A stretch of 64,000 nucleotides of DNA, taken from Chaetoderma sp. LZ-2023a. Lineage: Eukaryota > Mollusca > Caudofoveata > Chaetodermatida > Chaetodermatidae. The stretch lies in assembly GCA_034401795.1 (NCBI GenBank), contig CM067369.1:137156496-137220495 (forward strand), in the 5' to 3' direction. The stretch's first letter is position 1, and every line of letters begins with the position of its first letter. A program made the translations under genes and the position numbers. The notes beneath the pieces are model-generated. The model did no database searches. It saw nothing but the letters and a program-made list of their open reading frames with translations, and had not been told where the DNA came from. Shown piece by piece: positions 1 to 12,382 of the stretch.

Positions 1-239
1 TTAATCAACATGCTGTTGAATATTTTGAAACCAATTTGACGAAGGCGTTGTTCAAATTGTATGTCTTTGCTATTTATTCAACAGTCACTTTCTATGATAA
101 TGACTGGGTTCGATCTGTAACTAAAGGATATGACGTCATAATCAATTACTTCATATACAGGCTGACGTCACAAAACCAAAATGTGTAAATGAATGGCGTA
201 TCGAGCTTAGTCATGAACATTCAATAGTCCGACAAAGTG

Positions 240-1135
240 TTTGAATACGCTAATGAAGTATTGAGTTAAAAATGTTTTCCGTGAAGTAATCTAATTCGTT
301 CTACACAATTTCATACTGAAAGTTAGCTGAAATTTTAGCCAATTCACATTCTTCATTGCCCTATTGTCTGTAGGTTATGCTCGGCCCCAGATTTTCATCC
401 ACATAGACTTGAGTTTGATTATGCTAGCTATATAAAAAGATTTCTAGATGAAGTAATTTCATAGTATGCAAATCCATACTGAAAACTTGTGAAAATTGTT
501 TCTGATTCATGCTTTTCAATGCCCTACTGTCTGTAATATATTCGGCCCAAGTATTTCAGACACATAATATTGCCAATTCAAAAGAAATTCTACAGCGAAG
601 GAATTTGCCAGATCCACGGTTTTCAGTATGCTACTGTCTGCAATAGATTCTGTCACAGAATTCCACTGATGTGTTTAGATAGGTATATAAATGCACTTTT
701 AAAATGTCGAGTTTAAAAATAGTCTACCATAAAGTAATCTCGTAATATGTAATTTAGTTGAGTCCAACAGTTATCAGATGTCAATAATTTACTATTTTAA
801 GTACCAATATCTGCATAATCTGTTTTCACTCTGCTTTCAAACATATTTACATATAGAACTCTTTATAGTGTTGTACGGAATATTGCACGTTTCTACCACC
901 AAGTAATTTCATAGTATGTAGTTATATAATCGACATATGCCACGATTGTAAGATAGTTGGTTCACATTCATCACATTCACCACATTCCGATAGCTGTTGA
1001 TATGTCCTGGCATATTGCATGTAATAGCTTAGACCCCAAAATGACAGCCATATCTTTACATATGTATATGAATATGTTAATGAAGTATTGATTTGAACAG
1101 ATTTATACCATAAAGTAATTTCGTAGTACACAATT
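240..1135. repeat. Degenerate AT-rich repeat cluster, left part
   Basis: Several diverged copies of one sequence occur in the same orientation. Each has a 'gaagtaatttcatagta' block, then 'cacaattccatac', then a 'gcctactgtctgtaatag' block followed by 'ttcggcccc'. Copies are visible near 280-400, 460-560, 600-660, 720-780 and 1100-1135. Spacing is irregular (about 130-250 bp), so this is an old, broken tandem or dispersed repeat rather than a clean satellite. No coding signal was seen. Confidence 0.6.
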
Positions 1136-1142
1136 TAATCTA

Positions 1143-1550
1143 AAAGCTCCGAAGGCAGCTCTAGACAAATTCAATGCCTGGCACCGCAAACACTCATGCA
1201 CCATCACTGGGCACCGATGGCCAGACAGCATAATTTCCACAGATGCACTATGCAAGATGTGGAATACGTCACCGCTGTCTGTAAAAGTTACCCAGCAAAG
1301 ATGGTCCATGTTTGGCCATGTTTTAAGGATGCCAAAAGAGACACGAGCACAGAAAGCCTTCGAATTCACCCTACTTGGAGCCAGCAAATACAAAGCCAGG
1401 AGATGACTCCACTGCATAAATCTGCTAAGCATGCTACGAGGTGTCCTCAAGAAAGCAGGACTTGGTACACCCAAGTCAAAAATGGACTTGAGGAAGCTAA
1501 GGACTTCGGCTGAGGACAAGACACATTGGGTAAAAGTGAAGAAGAACTGA
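1143..1550 (+). pseudogene. LINE reverse-transcriptase C-terminal fragment (dead)
   Basis: A coherent frame runs from 1143 to 1550 with one in-frame stop at 1404-1406. It reads through KAPKAALDKF, ITGHRWPDS, QQRWSMFGHVLRMPKETRAQKA, then after the stop LLSMLRGVLKKAGLGTPKS and LRTSAEDKTHW. The 'QRW..FGHVLRM' block and the basic 'LKKAG...LR..AED..HW' tail are typical of the region just after the RT domain in non-LTR retrotransposon ORF2 proteins. The piece is truncated at 5' and has no catalytic residues, so it is a relic. A fragment of the same family lies at 18915-19281 on the other strand (APKAALDK shared, then HRK and ITGH in register). Confidence 0.75.
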
Positions 1551-2039
1551 TTGCAGCTGTAGGATGTTTCTGCTACTACAGCCACAGAATACAGTAATCA
1601 TACATAATAGATTGTGTGTGAAATCACACTGATCTGTGCTGTACCCAAAATATTAATATATGTATATATTGCATTACAAATAGATGTGCGGAAAGCCACC
1701 ATGGTCTATATTGTACCAATAGTATTCTATTACAAGTAAATTATGTGTGGAATCATATCAGTCTATATTATACCACATACAATGGTACAGGTATATATTA
1801 TCACTATTAGGCAGTGGGTCGAACAACACCAGTCTCTTCGTCTGACCAGACTAAAACTTAACCTAACTTGCACTACATACACTATGAAAAATTATGACTC
1901 TATATAATACGACCCATATCTTTACTTTTCGGAATCGCTGTGACCCATCTGTTTAAAAAGTAATCTAACTAAAAAGTATAATTCAGCCAAAGTTTCCTCT
2001 TAGCTGTAAACAATATGATATATCATTGCTAGCTATATT

Positions 2040-2900
2040 CATAATTAAATCAAATTCTACAATGAAATAGTGCCATAGTCCACAATTCCATACCAAAAAT
2101 TGGCTTAAATTTTGACAGATCGGTGATTTTCAGTCCCATACTGTCTGCAATAGGACAGGCCCCCTATTCGGTTCTAAATTCATACATATGGTCAGATCGG
2201 TATATGAATACGCTAATAAAGTATCAAGCTTAAAAATGTCTATCATGAAGTAATTTCATAGCACACAATTCCATGGCAAAAATTTGCACAAGTTTTGGCA
2301 GATCCACGGTTTTCAGTAGCCTACTGTCTGTAATAGGTTCGTCCCCAAAATGTCAGATAGATATAAGAACAAGCTAAAAAAACATTGATTTTTTTTAATT
2401 CCACCATAAAATAATTTTATAATACACAACTTAGTAACGACCAAAAGTTGTCAGATGCTTATAATTTACATACCAATATCTATGTACTCTATTTGTACCC
2501 ACTTTTTGAACATCTAGCCATATAGAACTCAATATCTATTATTATGTACTAGTGCTGTACGAAATATTGCACGATTCTAATATCAAATAATATCATAATT
2601 ACCAAGTATGTCCACGGGGTTAATTATTTGCAATATGTCCCCATTGAAAGATAGTTGGTTCACATTAGCCAAAATCGGATAGATGTCCAGTATGTCCTGG
2701 CATATCGTTTGTAATAGGTTCGGCTCCAGAATTTCACCCATATGTTTAGCTAGATATATATGAATGCGCTAATAAAGTATATAGAATTTTAACAATTTCT
2801 ACAATGGAGTAATTTCGAAACATGCAATTTAGTCACAGCTTACAGTTTTGAAATGGTAACAATTTACTATATATTCTGTATCAGAATCTCTGTACTCGGT
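2040..2900. repeat. Degenerate AT-rich repeat cluster, right part
   Basis: This continues the family at 240-1135, with copies near 2060-2160, 2220-2350, 2360-2430 and 2760-2830. They share 'cgctaataaagtat', 'gaagtaatttcatagca' and 'tactgtctgtaatagg'. Together with the left cluster they suggest an old array interrupted by the LINE fragment region. No open frame follows the repeat. Confidence 0.55.
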
Positions 2901-4290
2901 TTATAACCAGGCTTTCGAACATAATACCATCTAGAACTCACTAGATATTGCACAATTCTATTATCAAATATTTCTTGTAATAATGTGAAAATCTTTCTAT
3001 ATATCCTATAATTTAGCTCTGGATAGAATCTGTATTATCAAACAAAACCCTCAGAATTTACACATATTGTCAACAGGGTGGATGGAAAGATGGCCGGATG
3101 GCCCCAAAATATAATCTGCTTTTTCCAATAGCCCATAGCTAATTCTATCCAAGGCTGATGTCATTACAGCCATCTTAAACATATGACACTACCAAGAAAC
3201 TATTTTTATCACGATCGCAATCACCATCAGCACTACATGGCACAGGTAAGAAACTGTAAATGATAGTAAGAACCAATGTAACATTGAATCTTAATATAAC
3301 AAGATAAACACACTTCTCTCTGTCCTGCAAATATGTTGTCAAATTATCACATTGTCTAATGGCTATGTCTTTATGGTATATTGACTTTAACTCGAATCCC
3401 ATGTCTTCTTATTGTGCATAGTGACTGTACCAGTTCTACATGTATAATTTATTTTGTGTTCTATGTAGGGGCCCAAGGTCTAGATATAGTCACTGTCTTT
3501 GGTGGAGAGTCTGTTGTGCTACTGCAAATTGTATATTATATATAAAATGAATTTGAAGCTCAACCTGAATTATAATAATCTCCGGCCACGCTATTTACCA
3601 TTGATGCCTTGCATCAATACGTGTACTTGTATATTCTTTAGATGTTCTATACCATCGAGTCGGCGGTTTTACAGTACAGCTCATAAATGTAAATAAGTCA
3701 CTATATTTGCAAAGAAAAACAGAAATTCTACCTTGTTTTGACAACGTGTTAATTTATTTATTAGGTCTTCTATGCCAAACAGTGTCAGGTTTTGAAGAAA
3801 CTGCGAGATAAAAAAACTCGCTTTAACCATTATCTTGCCGATTTCAAAGGCTAAGCCTAGTTGTTTCACAGTCAGTACAAGAAAGATGTGTGTAGATTAT
3901 GTAAACAATAATGCTGAAAGTTGTCTACATGTGTGTAGCAACGGTTTACGGCAGCAGTTTCCAAAATGAATAAAAGTTGTCATATAGTTATCATATGTAC
4001 ATAAATGTTTGAAATTTTAGCAATGTATGCGCTAGTTGTTAACGCATTCCTGTAATTCTTACCGCCTCGTCGTATTACCGTACTTCCCCTATTTATTTTT
4101 ACTGTAGTTTTGTAGTTCCGTATTTTGCATGCTATTTAAGCATAATTTCTATTCCAATTAACAAAAAAAGAATTTACTGACTTTTGGAGGCTATATACAT
4201 AGCTGATCGTCTGCGTCAGATGTCAATCAGTCAGTGAAGCTCCAGCGGTTGAGACATCTATCCCATTCCCCCCATAGTGAGCGTATGCGT
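2901..4290. other. No gene recognised (AT-rich spacer)
   Basis: No convincing coding region or RNA gene was seen. The open frames here are short and lack recognisable motifs. One copy of a small dispersed hairpin-type motif lies at about 3914-3980 and is listed separately. A short stretch near 4178-4240 (ggaggctatatacatagctg) resembles 51510-51550. Confidence 0.5.
3914..3980 (+). repeat. Dispersed GTTGCTG hairpin motif, copy 1 (diverged)
   Basis: The copy reads gaaagttg..., then gtagcaac, then ggcagcag followed by tttccaaaatgaata. The flank tttccaaaatgaata matches the one after the clean hairpin at 57413-57433. The stem is degraded here. Confidence 0.4.
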
Positions 4291-4312
4291 ATGAGCGGTC
4301 TAGTGTAGTTCG

Positions 4313-5403
4313 GATCGACCGGTCAAATGCGGCTGTACCAGCTAAGCTGGGTACGCGCCGCCCGTCCTGGATTCGTTTCCTGAACACGCCCCTCTGGGTA
4401 AAGCCATAAACGTATATAGGCCTATGGGAGAGATAGCATGTCGAAAAACGACAAAGTTCGTTAAAGCGCATGATGCGCATGCGTGCGCGCCAAGATGCTG
4501 TTTATACGGAGCATGTAGTTACGACCTAGATAGGATGGCACTTTTAGTGTACCGAGATGGTACCCTGTAATCCTTATTAAGTGGATGTTCCCGTTAAATC
4601 TGGCATTAATCAAGACCAGAATTCAACGGGCTTTTCAAATCTGTAAACCATTTCAAAATCGTTTAAGAAATGGCTGAGTTATCCACGGAAACCCCCTTTT
4701 GATTATCTTCAAAATATTGCCGTGACGTCATAACCACGTGGATGCCAAACTTCTAGAATGTTCTAGAACGTTCAACTGCGCTATTGTTAGCTGCGCGCTG
4801 ATCGGATGTTGCTCGAACGATGATTGGATGGAGCCTGCGCCTGTGACGTCACGAGGAGTATAAAAGGAGAAGCGATCCAGTGATCGAGAGCATCCCCGGC
4901 AAGGGGCTGAACAGGTTGACTTCAGTTTCCGTCGCGTTCCCGTAGCTACCAGTAGCCAACCCACCGCAGTAAAAACAATTTTGTAGACTCCCTATTTACG
5001 GGAGTAATTTGGAACTTCTGATAATTGTTCACGAATACTAACATCTACATTCGGAACACAAATTTGCAGTGAGGCCTTTATGTCCTGAATATGAGTCTAC
5101 AGATTTAGAGGCGGAATGTTCTTTGATGGATGACTCGCCGGATCTGCCGGCCATGCCTAAAAGTGGTATTTCAATCGCCGCCACATTGATCGTGCAGGTT
5201 CTTTCTACTTTCGACCGCAGCAAGTAAACTCTGCCCGGTGTGTCTTCGGAGCTGGCTGATGTACCCAGCACTGTGAAGCTTTGTTTTGTATCTTCGTTTG
5301 CCTCTGACAACCCCCGCTAGTGATGGGTTGTTTACACCTTCCATCCGTGCCATCGGTGCACAGGAACTTTCTTCACCAGGTAGTACTATCGTATCTTTTA
5401 CTG
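4313..5403 (+). repeat. 1.1-kb promoter-bearing repeat, copy A
   Basis: This stretch aligns by eye along its length, in the same orientation, with 59087-60182, with scattered substitutions and small indels (roughly 80-85% identical by impression). It contains CRE, E-box, heat-shock, CCAAT and TATA elements, then about 540 bp of transcribed-looking but non-coding sequence. Both strands carry short conserved peptides broken by stops or frameshifts; for example LLRSKV and GMAGRSGESS on the minus strand are shared by the two copies. It could be an LTR or the 5' region of an unidentified retroelement, or the duplicated promoter and 5' part of a stress gene. I could not find TG...CA ends, a target duplication or a primer-binding site that would settle it. 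Confidence 0.65.
4723..4865 (+). promoter_or_regulatory. Compound promoter: 2x CRE, E-box, 5-unit HSE, CCAAT, TATA
   Basis: TGACGTCA palindromes lie at 4723-4730 and 4844-4851, and CACGTG at 4735-4740. Five heat-shock half-sites alternate with perfect 5-bp phasing: TTC 4751, GAA 4756, TTC 4761, GAA 4766, TTC 4771. An inverted CCAAT (ATTGG) is at 4823-4827 and TATAAAA at 4859-4865. By general knowledge this order is that of an RNA polymerase II promoter responsive to HSF and CREB/ATF. Transcription would run rightward from about 4890. No intact coding region follows. Confidence 0.7.
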
Positions 5404-6229
5404 CAACAGCTATCAACTGCAGCTGACACCGCCCAGACGCTCTAGACGCAGACATCCGGTTGGCAGTACCCAGACGCTTGCCTCGTTTTCAGGCTGTTTA
5501 TACTTGAGATTATTTACGACCGTTGCGCACGCTGTGTAAGCTGATATGTCTACTATGTTATTATAGCAAAGGACGCTATGATTTATACAAGAGTTTTAGA
5601 TAATTACGCTAAAAATAATTTGATTGAAAGTTATGTTATTTCTAGCTGTTATAACGTACGATGCTACTATTAGTAGAAGAAAGGCTGAGCTAAATATGTG
5701 GACAACAATTTGATCGAAAGTTGTTGCTGCCGTGGGCAGCAACGTCTTTAAGTCAAATTATTTTCCAAATATTCACCACAATGTAGGCTATATTGTATAT
5801 GCACGGGTGGGTAATCTCTCGGATGGTTCCTAGTGGGTTGAGTGGGGCGGATGTGGCGAAAATTTTAATATCTAGATGCTGTAATCCGCACAAAAAGGAT
5901 GAACATGGATGACCTATTCAATTTTAGTTATATTTCATAAATTTAGCTCTAGCCTATCTGACCAAGCCATTGTCGCCACAGGATGTTTTGATGTTTATAT
6001 AATCCTAAATGCCAACTCACCCCACCACCACCACCACCCACCCCCTCACATAATCTAACAATATAACCTGCACAAATTGTCTCCTACAAATTTCGAGTGG
6101 TTAGTTAAATTTGAAATTTTATCCAGCAATTTGGATATTAAATTTAATGAATTAAAACTTTATTATTTCATAGCTATATACCCTCACCCTTTAAGTGGAA
6201 GAAGGCATTGCAAGCAGTTCTTTGTGTGT
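5404..6229. other. No gene recognised
   Basis: This is AT-rich sequence with a C-rich CCACCACCA stretch at about 6018-6048 and one GTTGCTG hairpin (listed separately). No homology to the 3' flank of the other promoter repeat copy was seen after 5403. Confidence 0.45.
5713..5757 (+). repeat. Dispersed GTTGCTG hairpin motif, copy 2
   Basis: A perfect 9-bp stem (gttgctgcc 5723-5731, ggcagcaac 5735-5743) with a 3-nt loop is preceded by gaaagtt and followed by gtctttaagtcaaatta. Related motifs occur near 3914, 57403, 58130, 58417 and 61575. Confidence 0.55.
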
Positions 6230-6288
6230 GTGCATGCGTGCGCGTGTAGGCTTATGCATGTGTGCGTGAGTGTGTGCGTGTGTGCGTG

Positions 6289-6340
<52 letters not shown>

Positions 6341-6348
6341 TGTGTGTT
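6222..6348. repeat. (TGCG)n / (TG)n microsatellite
   Basis: Alternating purine-pyrimidine tract, mostly tgcg repeats, with Z-DNA-forming potential. The open frame across it (CVRACVRACV...) follows from the repeat and is not coding evidence. Confidence 0.9.
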
Positions 6349-6852
6349 TGGAGTTGTATCTAAAAAACTACTGGTCAGAATTTACTAAAATCTTAACACG
6401 ATGAAGGAACTGAACTTGCCGTGCAAGACGATTTCTAGGATTTCCAAACTCCAGGCCAGGAACTAGATCGGAAAATATTCTGGATCTGTGCATAGCTTAC
6501 CTGGCCGGATTTAGGACCGCTGATGCTCTATATTAACTATGACAATGGATGGGCCCCCGAGAAATTTTAAAAATTAGGTTCTCTAAGACGCCATTTGCCG
6601 AATTTCTGAGAGTTAATTAACGTATAGCACTATGGGGCCATATCAGTATACGGTCGTTGACATTGTCATTGTAACTTACAATAATTTCAACCTGGCAAGG
6701 TGATGACATTCTATTGATTATAAATTACCAGGCAAACAACGTCTGATTAGAATCTTGCATTTTCTTTTCAAATAGATATAATCTATGCATATTTATATAT
6801 ATTTTGAAAATAACTTGCTGCCTTCTAATCAAAGGCTGTGGCTGGTAGTTTA
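6349..6852. other. No gene recognised
   Basis: Spacer between the TGCG tract and the 178-bp satellite. No recognisable element was seen. Confidence 0.45.
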
Positions 6853-7304
6853 AGTGTGTGTTGTGTTGCACTTTATTATAACATGAAACTTGAGATTGAT
6901 ATATTCACATATACATACGAGGATTTGTAAAATCATACCTCAACCCAAAATGACAGGGTCTGGGCACTGACATGCTGTCTCCCTGGCGCCATGTGATGTT
7001 ATATATTTACAAAAGTTAATTTTATTAACAGTGTGTGTTGTGTTGCACTTTATTTTAACAAGAAACCCGGGATTGCTATGTTCACATATACGTACGAGGA
7101 TTTGTAATATCATACCACAGCCCAAAATGGACTGGGTCTGGGCACTGACATGCTGTCTTTCTGACGCCATGTCAGTGTATATCTTTGCAAAATATGATTT
7201 TATTAACAGTGTTTGTTATGGTGCACTCGATTATAGCTTAAAACAAGGGATTGCTACATTCACCTATACGTACGAGGATTTGTAAAAGCATATAATAGCC
7301 CAAA

Positions 7305-9262
7305 ATGGCATGGTCTGGGCACTGACACGCTCTCTCCCTGGCGCCATGTGGTGTTATATCGTTACAAAAGTTGATTTTATTAACAGTGTGTGTTGTGTTG
7401 CACTTTATTTTAACAAGAAACAGGGGATTGCTATGTTCACATATACATACGAGGATTTGTAAAATCATACCACAGCCCAAAATAGACAGGGTCTGGGCAC
7501 TGACATGCTGTCTCCCTGGCGCCATGTAACTGTATATCTTTGCAAAATATGATTTTATTAACTGTATTTGTTGTGTTGCACTCGGTTATAGCTTAAAACA
7601 AGGGATTCCTACAATCACCTATACGTACGAGGATTTGTAAAAAAAAACCTGTGTCATAGCCCAAAATGACATGGTCTGGGCACTGACACGCTCTCTCCCT
7701 GGCGCCATGTGATGTTATATATTTACAAACAATGATTTTATTAACAGTGTGTGTTGTGTTGCACTTTAGTTTAACAAGAAACTTGAGATTGCTATATTCG
7801 CATATACAAACGAGGATTTGTAAAATCATACCTCAACCCAAAATGGCAGGGTCTGGGCACTGGCATGCTGTCTCCCTGGCGCCATGCGATTGTATATCTT
7901 TACAAAAGTTGATTTTATTAACAGTGTGTGTTGTGTTGCACTTTATTATAACATGAAACTTGAGATTGCTATATTCACATATGCATACGAGGATTTAAAA
8001 TCATACCTCAACTCAAAATGGCAGGGTCTGGGCACTGACATGCTGTCTCCCTGGCGCCATGTGATGTTATACCTTTACAAAAGTTGATTTTATTGACAGT
8101 GTGTGTTGTGTTGCACTTTATTTTAACAAGAAATAGGGGATTGCTATGTTCACATATACATACGAGGATTTGTAAAATCATACCACAGACCAAAATAGAC
8201 AGGGTCTGGGCACTGACATGCTGTCTCCCTGGTGCCATGTGATTATATATCTTTGTGAGATTTGATTATGTTAACAGTGTGTGTTGTGTTATACTCGATT
8301 ATAATATGAAACAGGGGATTTCTATATTTACAAATACGTACGAGGATTTGTAAAAACATACCTGTACCCAAAATGAACAGGGTCTGGGCACTGACATGCT
8401 GTCTCTCTGACGCCATGTCACTGTATATCTCTGCAAAATTTGATTTTATTAACTGTGTTTGTTGTGTTGCACCCGATTATAGCTTAAAACAAGAGATTGC
8501 CATATTCACCTATATATACGAAGATTTGTAAAAACATGTCATAGCCCAAAATGGCAAGGTCTGGGCACTGACATGCTGTCTCCCTGACGTCATGTAATGG
8601 TATATCTTTAGAAAATGTTATTTTCTTAACAGTCTCTAGCGTGTTTCACTTGTTAATAACATTAAACAGGGGATTGCCACATTCGGTTATATATACGAGG
8701 ATTTGTAAAATCATACCACAGCCCAAAATAGACAGGGTCTGGGCACTGACATGCTGTCTCCCTGGCGCCATGTAACTGTATATCTTTGCAAAATATGATT
8801 TTATTAACTGTATTTGTTGTGTTGCACTCAGTTATAGCCTAAAACAAGGGATTCCTACAATCACCTATACGTACGAGGATTTGTAAAAAAAACCTGTGTC
8901 ATAGCCCAAAATGACATGGTCTGTGCACTGACACGCTCTCTCCCTGGCGCCATGTGATGTTATATATTTACAAACAATGATTTTATTAACAATGTGTGTT
9001 GTGTTGCACTTTAGTTTAACAAGATACTTGAGATTGCTATATTCACATATACAAACGAGGATTTGTAAAATCATACCTCAACCCAAAATGGCAGGGTCTG
9101 GGCACTGGCATACTGTCTCCCTGGCGCCATGCGATTGTATATCTTTACAAAAGTTGATTTTATTAACAGTGTGTGTTGTGTTGCACTTTATTATAACATG
9201 AAACTTGAGATTGCTATATTCACATATACATACGAGGATTTAAAATCATACCTCAACTCAAA
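7305..9262. repeat. Higher-order repeat unit 1 of the 178-bp satellite (1,958 bp)
   Basis: Eleven monomers here recur at an exact offset of 1,958 bp with very few differences, while neighbouring monomers inside the unit differ clearly from one another. Examples are a monomer with 'tctctagcgtgtttcac' (8633 and 10591) and one with a 'gttatactcgatt' variant (8287 and 10245). Confidence 0.85.
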
Positions 9263-11220
9263 ATGGCAGGGTCTGGGCACTGACACGCTGTCTCCCTGGC
9301 GCCATGTGGTGTTATATCGTTACAAAAGTTGATTTTATTAACAGTGTGTGTTGTGTTGCACTTTATTTTAACAAGAAACAGGGGATTGCTATGTTCACAT
9401 ATACATACGAGGATTTGTAAAATCATACCACAGCCCAAAATAGACAGGGTCTGGGCACTGACATGCTGTCTCCCTGGCGCCATGTAACTGTATATCTTTG
9501 CAAAATATAATTTTATTAACTGTATTTGTTGTGTTGCACTCGGTTATAGCTTAAAACAAGGGATTCCTACAATCACCTATACGTACGAGGATTTGTAAAA
9601 AAAAACCTGTGTCATAGCCCAAAATGACATGGTCTGGGCACTGACACGCTCTCTCCCTGGCGCCATGTGATGTTATATATTTACAAACAATGATTTTATT
9701 AACAGTGTGTGTTGTGTTGCACTTTAGTTTAACAAGAAACTTGAGATTGCTATATTCGCATATACAAACGAGGATTTGTAAAATCATACCTCAACCCAAA
9801 ATGGCAGGGTCTGGGCACTGGCATGCTGTCTCCCTGGCGCCATGCGATTGTATATCTTTACAAAAGTTGATTTTATTAACAGTGTGTGTTGTGTTGCACT
9901 TTATTATAACATGAAACTTGAGATTGCTATATTCACATATGCATACGAGGATTTAAAATCATACCTCAACTCAAAATGGCAGGGTCTGGGCACTGACATG
10001 CTGTCTCCCTGGCGCCATGTGATGTTATACCTTTACAAAAGTTGATTTTATTGACAGTGTGTGTTGTGTTGCACTTTATTTTAACAAGAAATAGGGGATT
10101 GCTATGTTCACATATACATACGAGGATTTGTAAAATCATACCACAGACCAAAATAGACAGGGTCTGGGCACTGACATGCTGTCTCCCTGGTGCCATGTGA
10201 TTATATATCTTTGTGAGATTTGATTATGTTAACAGTGTGTGTTGTGTTATACTCGATTATAATATGAAACAGGGGATTTCTATATTTACAAATACGTACG
10301 AGGATTTGTAAAAACATACCTGTACCCAAAATGAACAGGGTCTGGGCACTGACATGCTGTCTCTCTGACGCCATGTCACTGTATATCTCTGCAAAATTTG
10401 ATTTTATTAACTGTGTTTGTTGTGTTGCACCCGATTATAGCTTAAAACAAGAGATTGCCATATTCACCTATATATACGAAGATTTGTAAAAACATGTCAT
10501 AGCCCAAAATGGCAAGGTCTGGGCACTGACATGCTGTCTCCCTGACGTCATGTAATGGTATATCTTTAGAAAATGTTATTTTCTTAACAGTCTCTAGCGT
10601 GTTTCACTTGTTAATAACATTAAACAGGGGATTGCTACATTCGGTTATATATACGAGGATTTGTAAAATCATACCACAGCCCAAAATAGACAGGGTCTGG
10701 GCACTGACATGCTGTCTCCCTGGCGCCATGTAACTGTATATCTTTGCAAAATATGATTTTATTAACTGTATTTGTTGTGTTGCACTCGGTTATAGCCTAA
10801 AACAAGGGATTCCTACAATCACCTATACGTACGAGGATTTGTAAAAAAAACCTGTGTCATAGCCCAAAATGACATGGTCTGTGCACTGACACGCTCTCTC
10901 CCTGGCGCCATGTGATGTTATATATTTACAAACAATGATTTTATTAACAATGTGTGTTGTGTTGCACTTTAGTTTAACAAGATACTTGAGATTGCTATAT
11001 TCACATATACAAACGAGGATTTGTAAAATCATACCTCAACCCAAAATGGCAGGGTCTGGGCACTGGCATACTGTCTCCCTGGCGCCATGCGATTGTATAT
11101 CTTTACAAAAGTTGATTTTATTAACAGTGTGTGTTGTGTTGCACTTTATTATAACATGAAACTTGAGATTGCTATATTCACATATACATACGAGGATTTA
11201 AAATCATACCTCAACTCAAA
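9263..11220. repeat. Higher-order repeat unit 2 of the 178-bp satellite (1,958 bp)
   Basis: Near-identical second copy of 7305-9262. After 11220 the array does not simply begin a third unit. It follows an internal part of the unit (11221-11913 resembles 9978-10670, an offset of about 1,245 bp or 7 monomers), which suggests unequal crossover out of register. Confidence 0.8.
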
Positions 11221-12312
11221 ATGGCAGGGTCTGGGCACTGACATGCTGTCTCCCTGGAGCCATGTGATGTTATATCTTTACAAAAGTTGATTTTATTGAC
11301 AGTGTGTGTTGTGTTGCACTTTATTTTAACAAGAAATAGGGGATTGCTATGTTCACATATACATACGAGGATTTGTAAAATCATACCACAGACCAAAATA
11401 GACAGGGTCTGGGAACTGACATGCTGTCTCCCTGGTGTCATGTGATTATATGTCTTTGTGAGATTTGATTATGTTAACAGTGTGTGTTGTGTTATACTCG
11501 ATTATAATATGAAACAGGGGATTTCTATATTTACATATACGTACGAGGATTTGTAAAAACATACCTGTACCCAAAATGAACAGGGTCTGGGCACTGACAT
11601 GCTGTCTCTCTGACGCCTTGTCACTGTATATCTCTGCAAAATTTGATTTTATTAACTGTGTTTGTTGTGTTGCACTCGATTATAGCTTAAAACAAGAGAT
11701 TGCCATATTCACCTATATATACGAAGATTTGTAAAAACATGTCATAGCCCAAAATGGCAATGTCTGGGCACTGACATGCTGTCTCCCTGACGTCATGTAA
11801 TGGTATATCTTTAGAAAATGTTATTTTCTTAACAGTATCTAGCGTGTTTCACTTGTTAATAACATTAAACAGGGGATTGCTACATTCGGTTATATATACG
11901 AGGATTTGTAAAATCATACGTCAACCCAAAATGGCAGGGTCTGGGCACTGACATGCTGTCTCCCTGGCGCCATGCGATTGTATATCTTTACAAAAGTTGA
12001 TTTTATTAACAGTGTGTGTTGTGTTGCACTTTATTATAACATGAAACTTGAGATTGCTATATTCACATGTACATACGAGGATTTGTAAAATCATACCTCA
12101 ACCCAAAATGGCAGGGTCTGGGCACTGACATGCTGTCTCCCTGGCGCCATGTGATGTTATATCTTTACAAAAGTTGATTTTATTAACAATGTGTGTTGTG
12201 TTGCACTTTATTTTAACAAGAAACAGTGGTTTGCTATGTTCACATATACAACCGAGGATTTGTAATATCATACCACAGCCCAAAATGGACTGGATCTGGG
12301 CACTGACATGCT

Positions 12313-12340
12313 GCACACACGCACGCATGCACGCACGCAT

Positions 12341-12371
<31 letters not shown>

Positions 12372-12382
12372 CACACACACAT
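12313..12382. repeat. (ACGC)n microsatellite
   Basis: Tract of acgc/atgc repeats directly abutting the satellite end. Confidence 0.9.

Larger units (their letters stand above)
6853..12312. repeat. 178-bp satellite array (about 31 monomers)
   Basis: The landmark 'ggtctgggcactgacatgct' recurs every 176-181 bp (about 6956, 7134, 7312, 7490, 7670, 7850, 8027, 8207 and so on). Each monomer also has 'ttttattaacagtgtgtgtt', 'acgaggatttgtaaaa' and a 'ctggcgccatg' block with the TGGCGCCA palindrome. Short open frames of 65-80 codons recur on both strands at the monomer period and are by-products. The monomer is close to nucleosome-repeat length, as in many centromeric satellites, but a centromeric role is not shown. 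The right end changes abruptly into an ACGC microsatellite at 12313. Confidence 0.95.

Noticed and set aside
4313..5403. Firm call of a solo LTR
   Set aside because: Promoter content fits, but no TG...CA ends, target-site duplication, primer-binding site or polypurine tract could be confirmed, and only two copies are visible.
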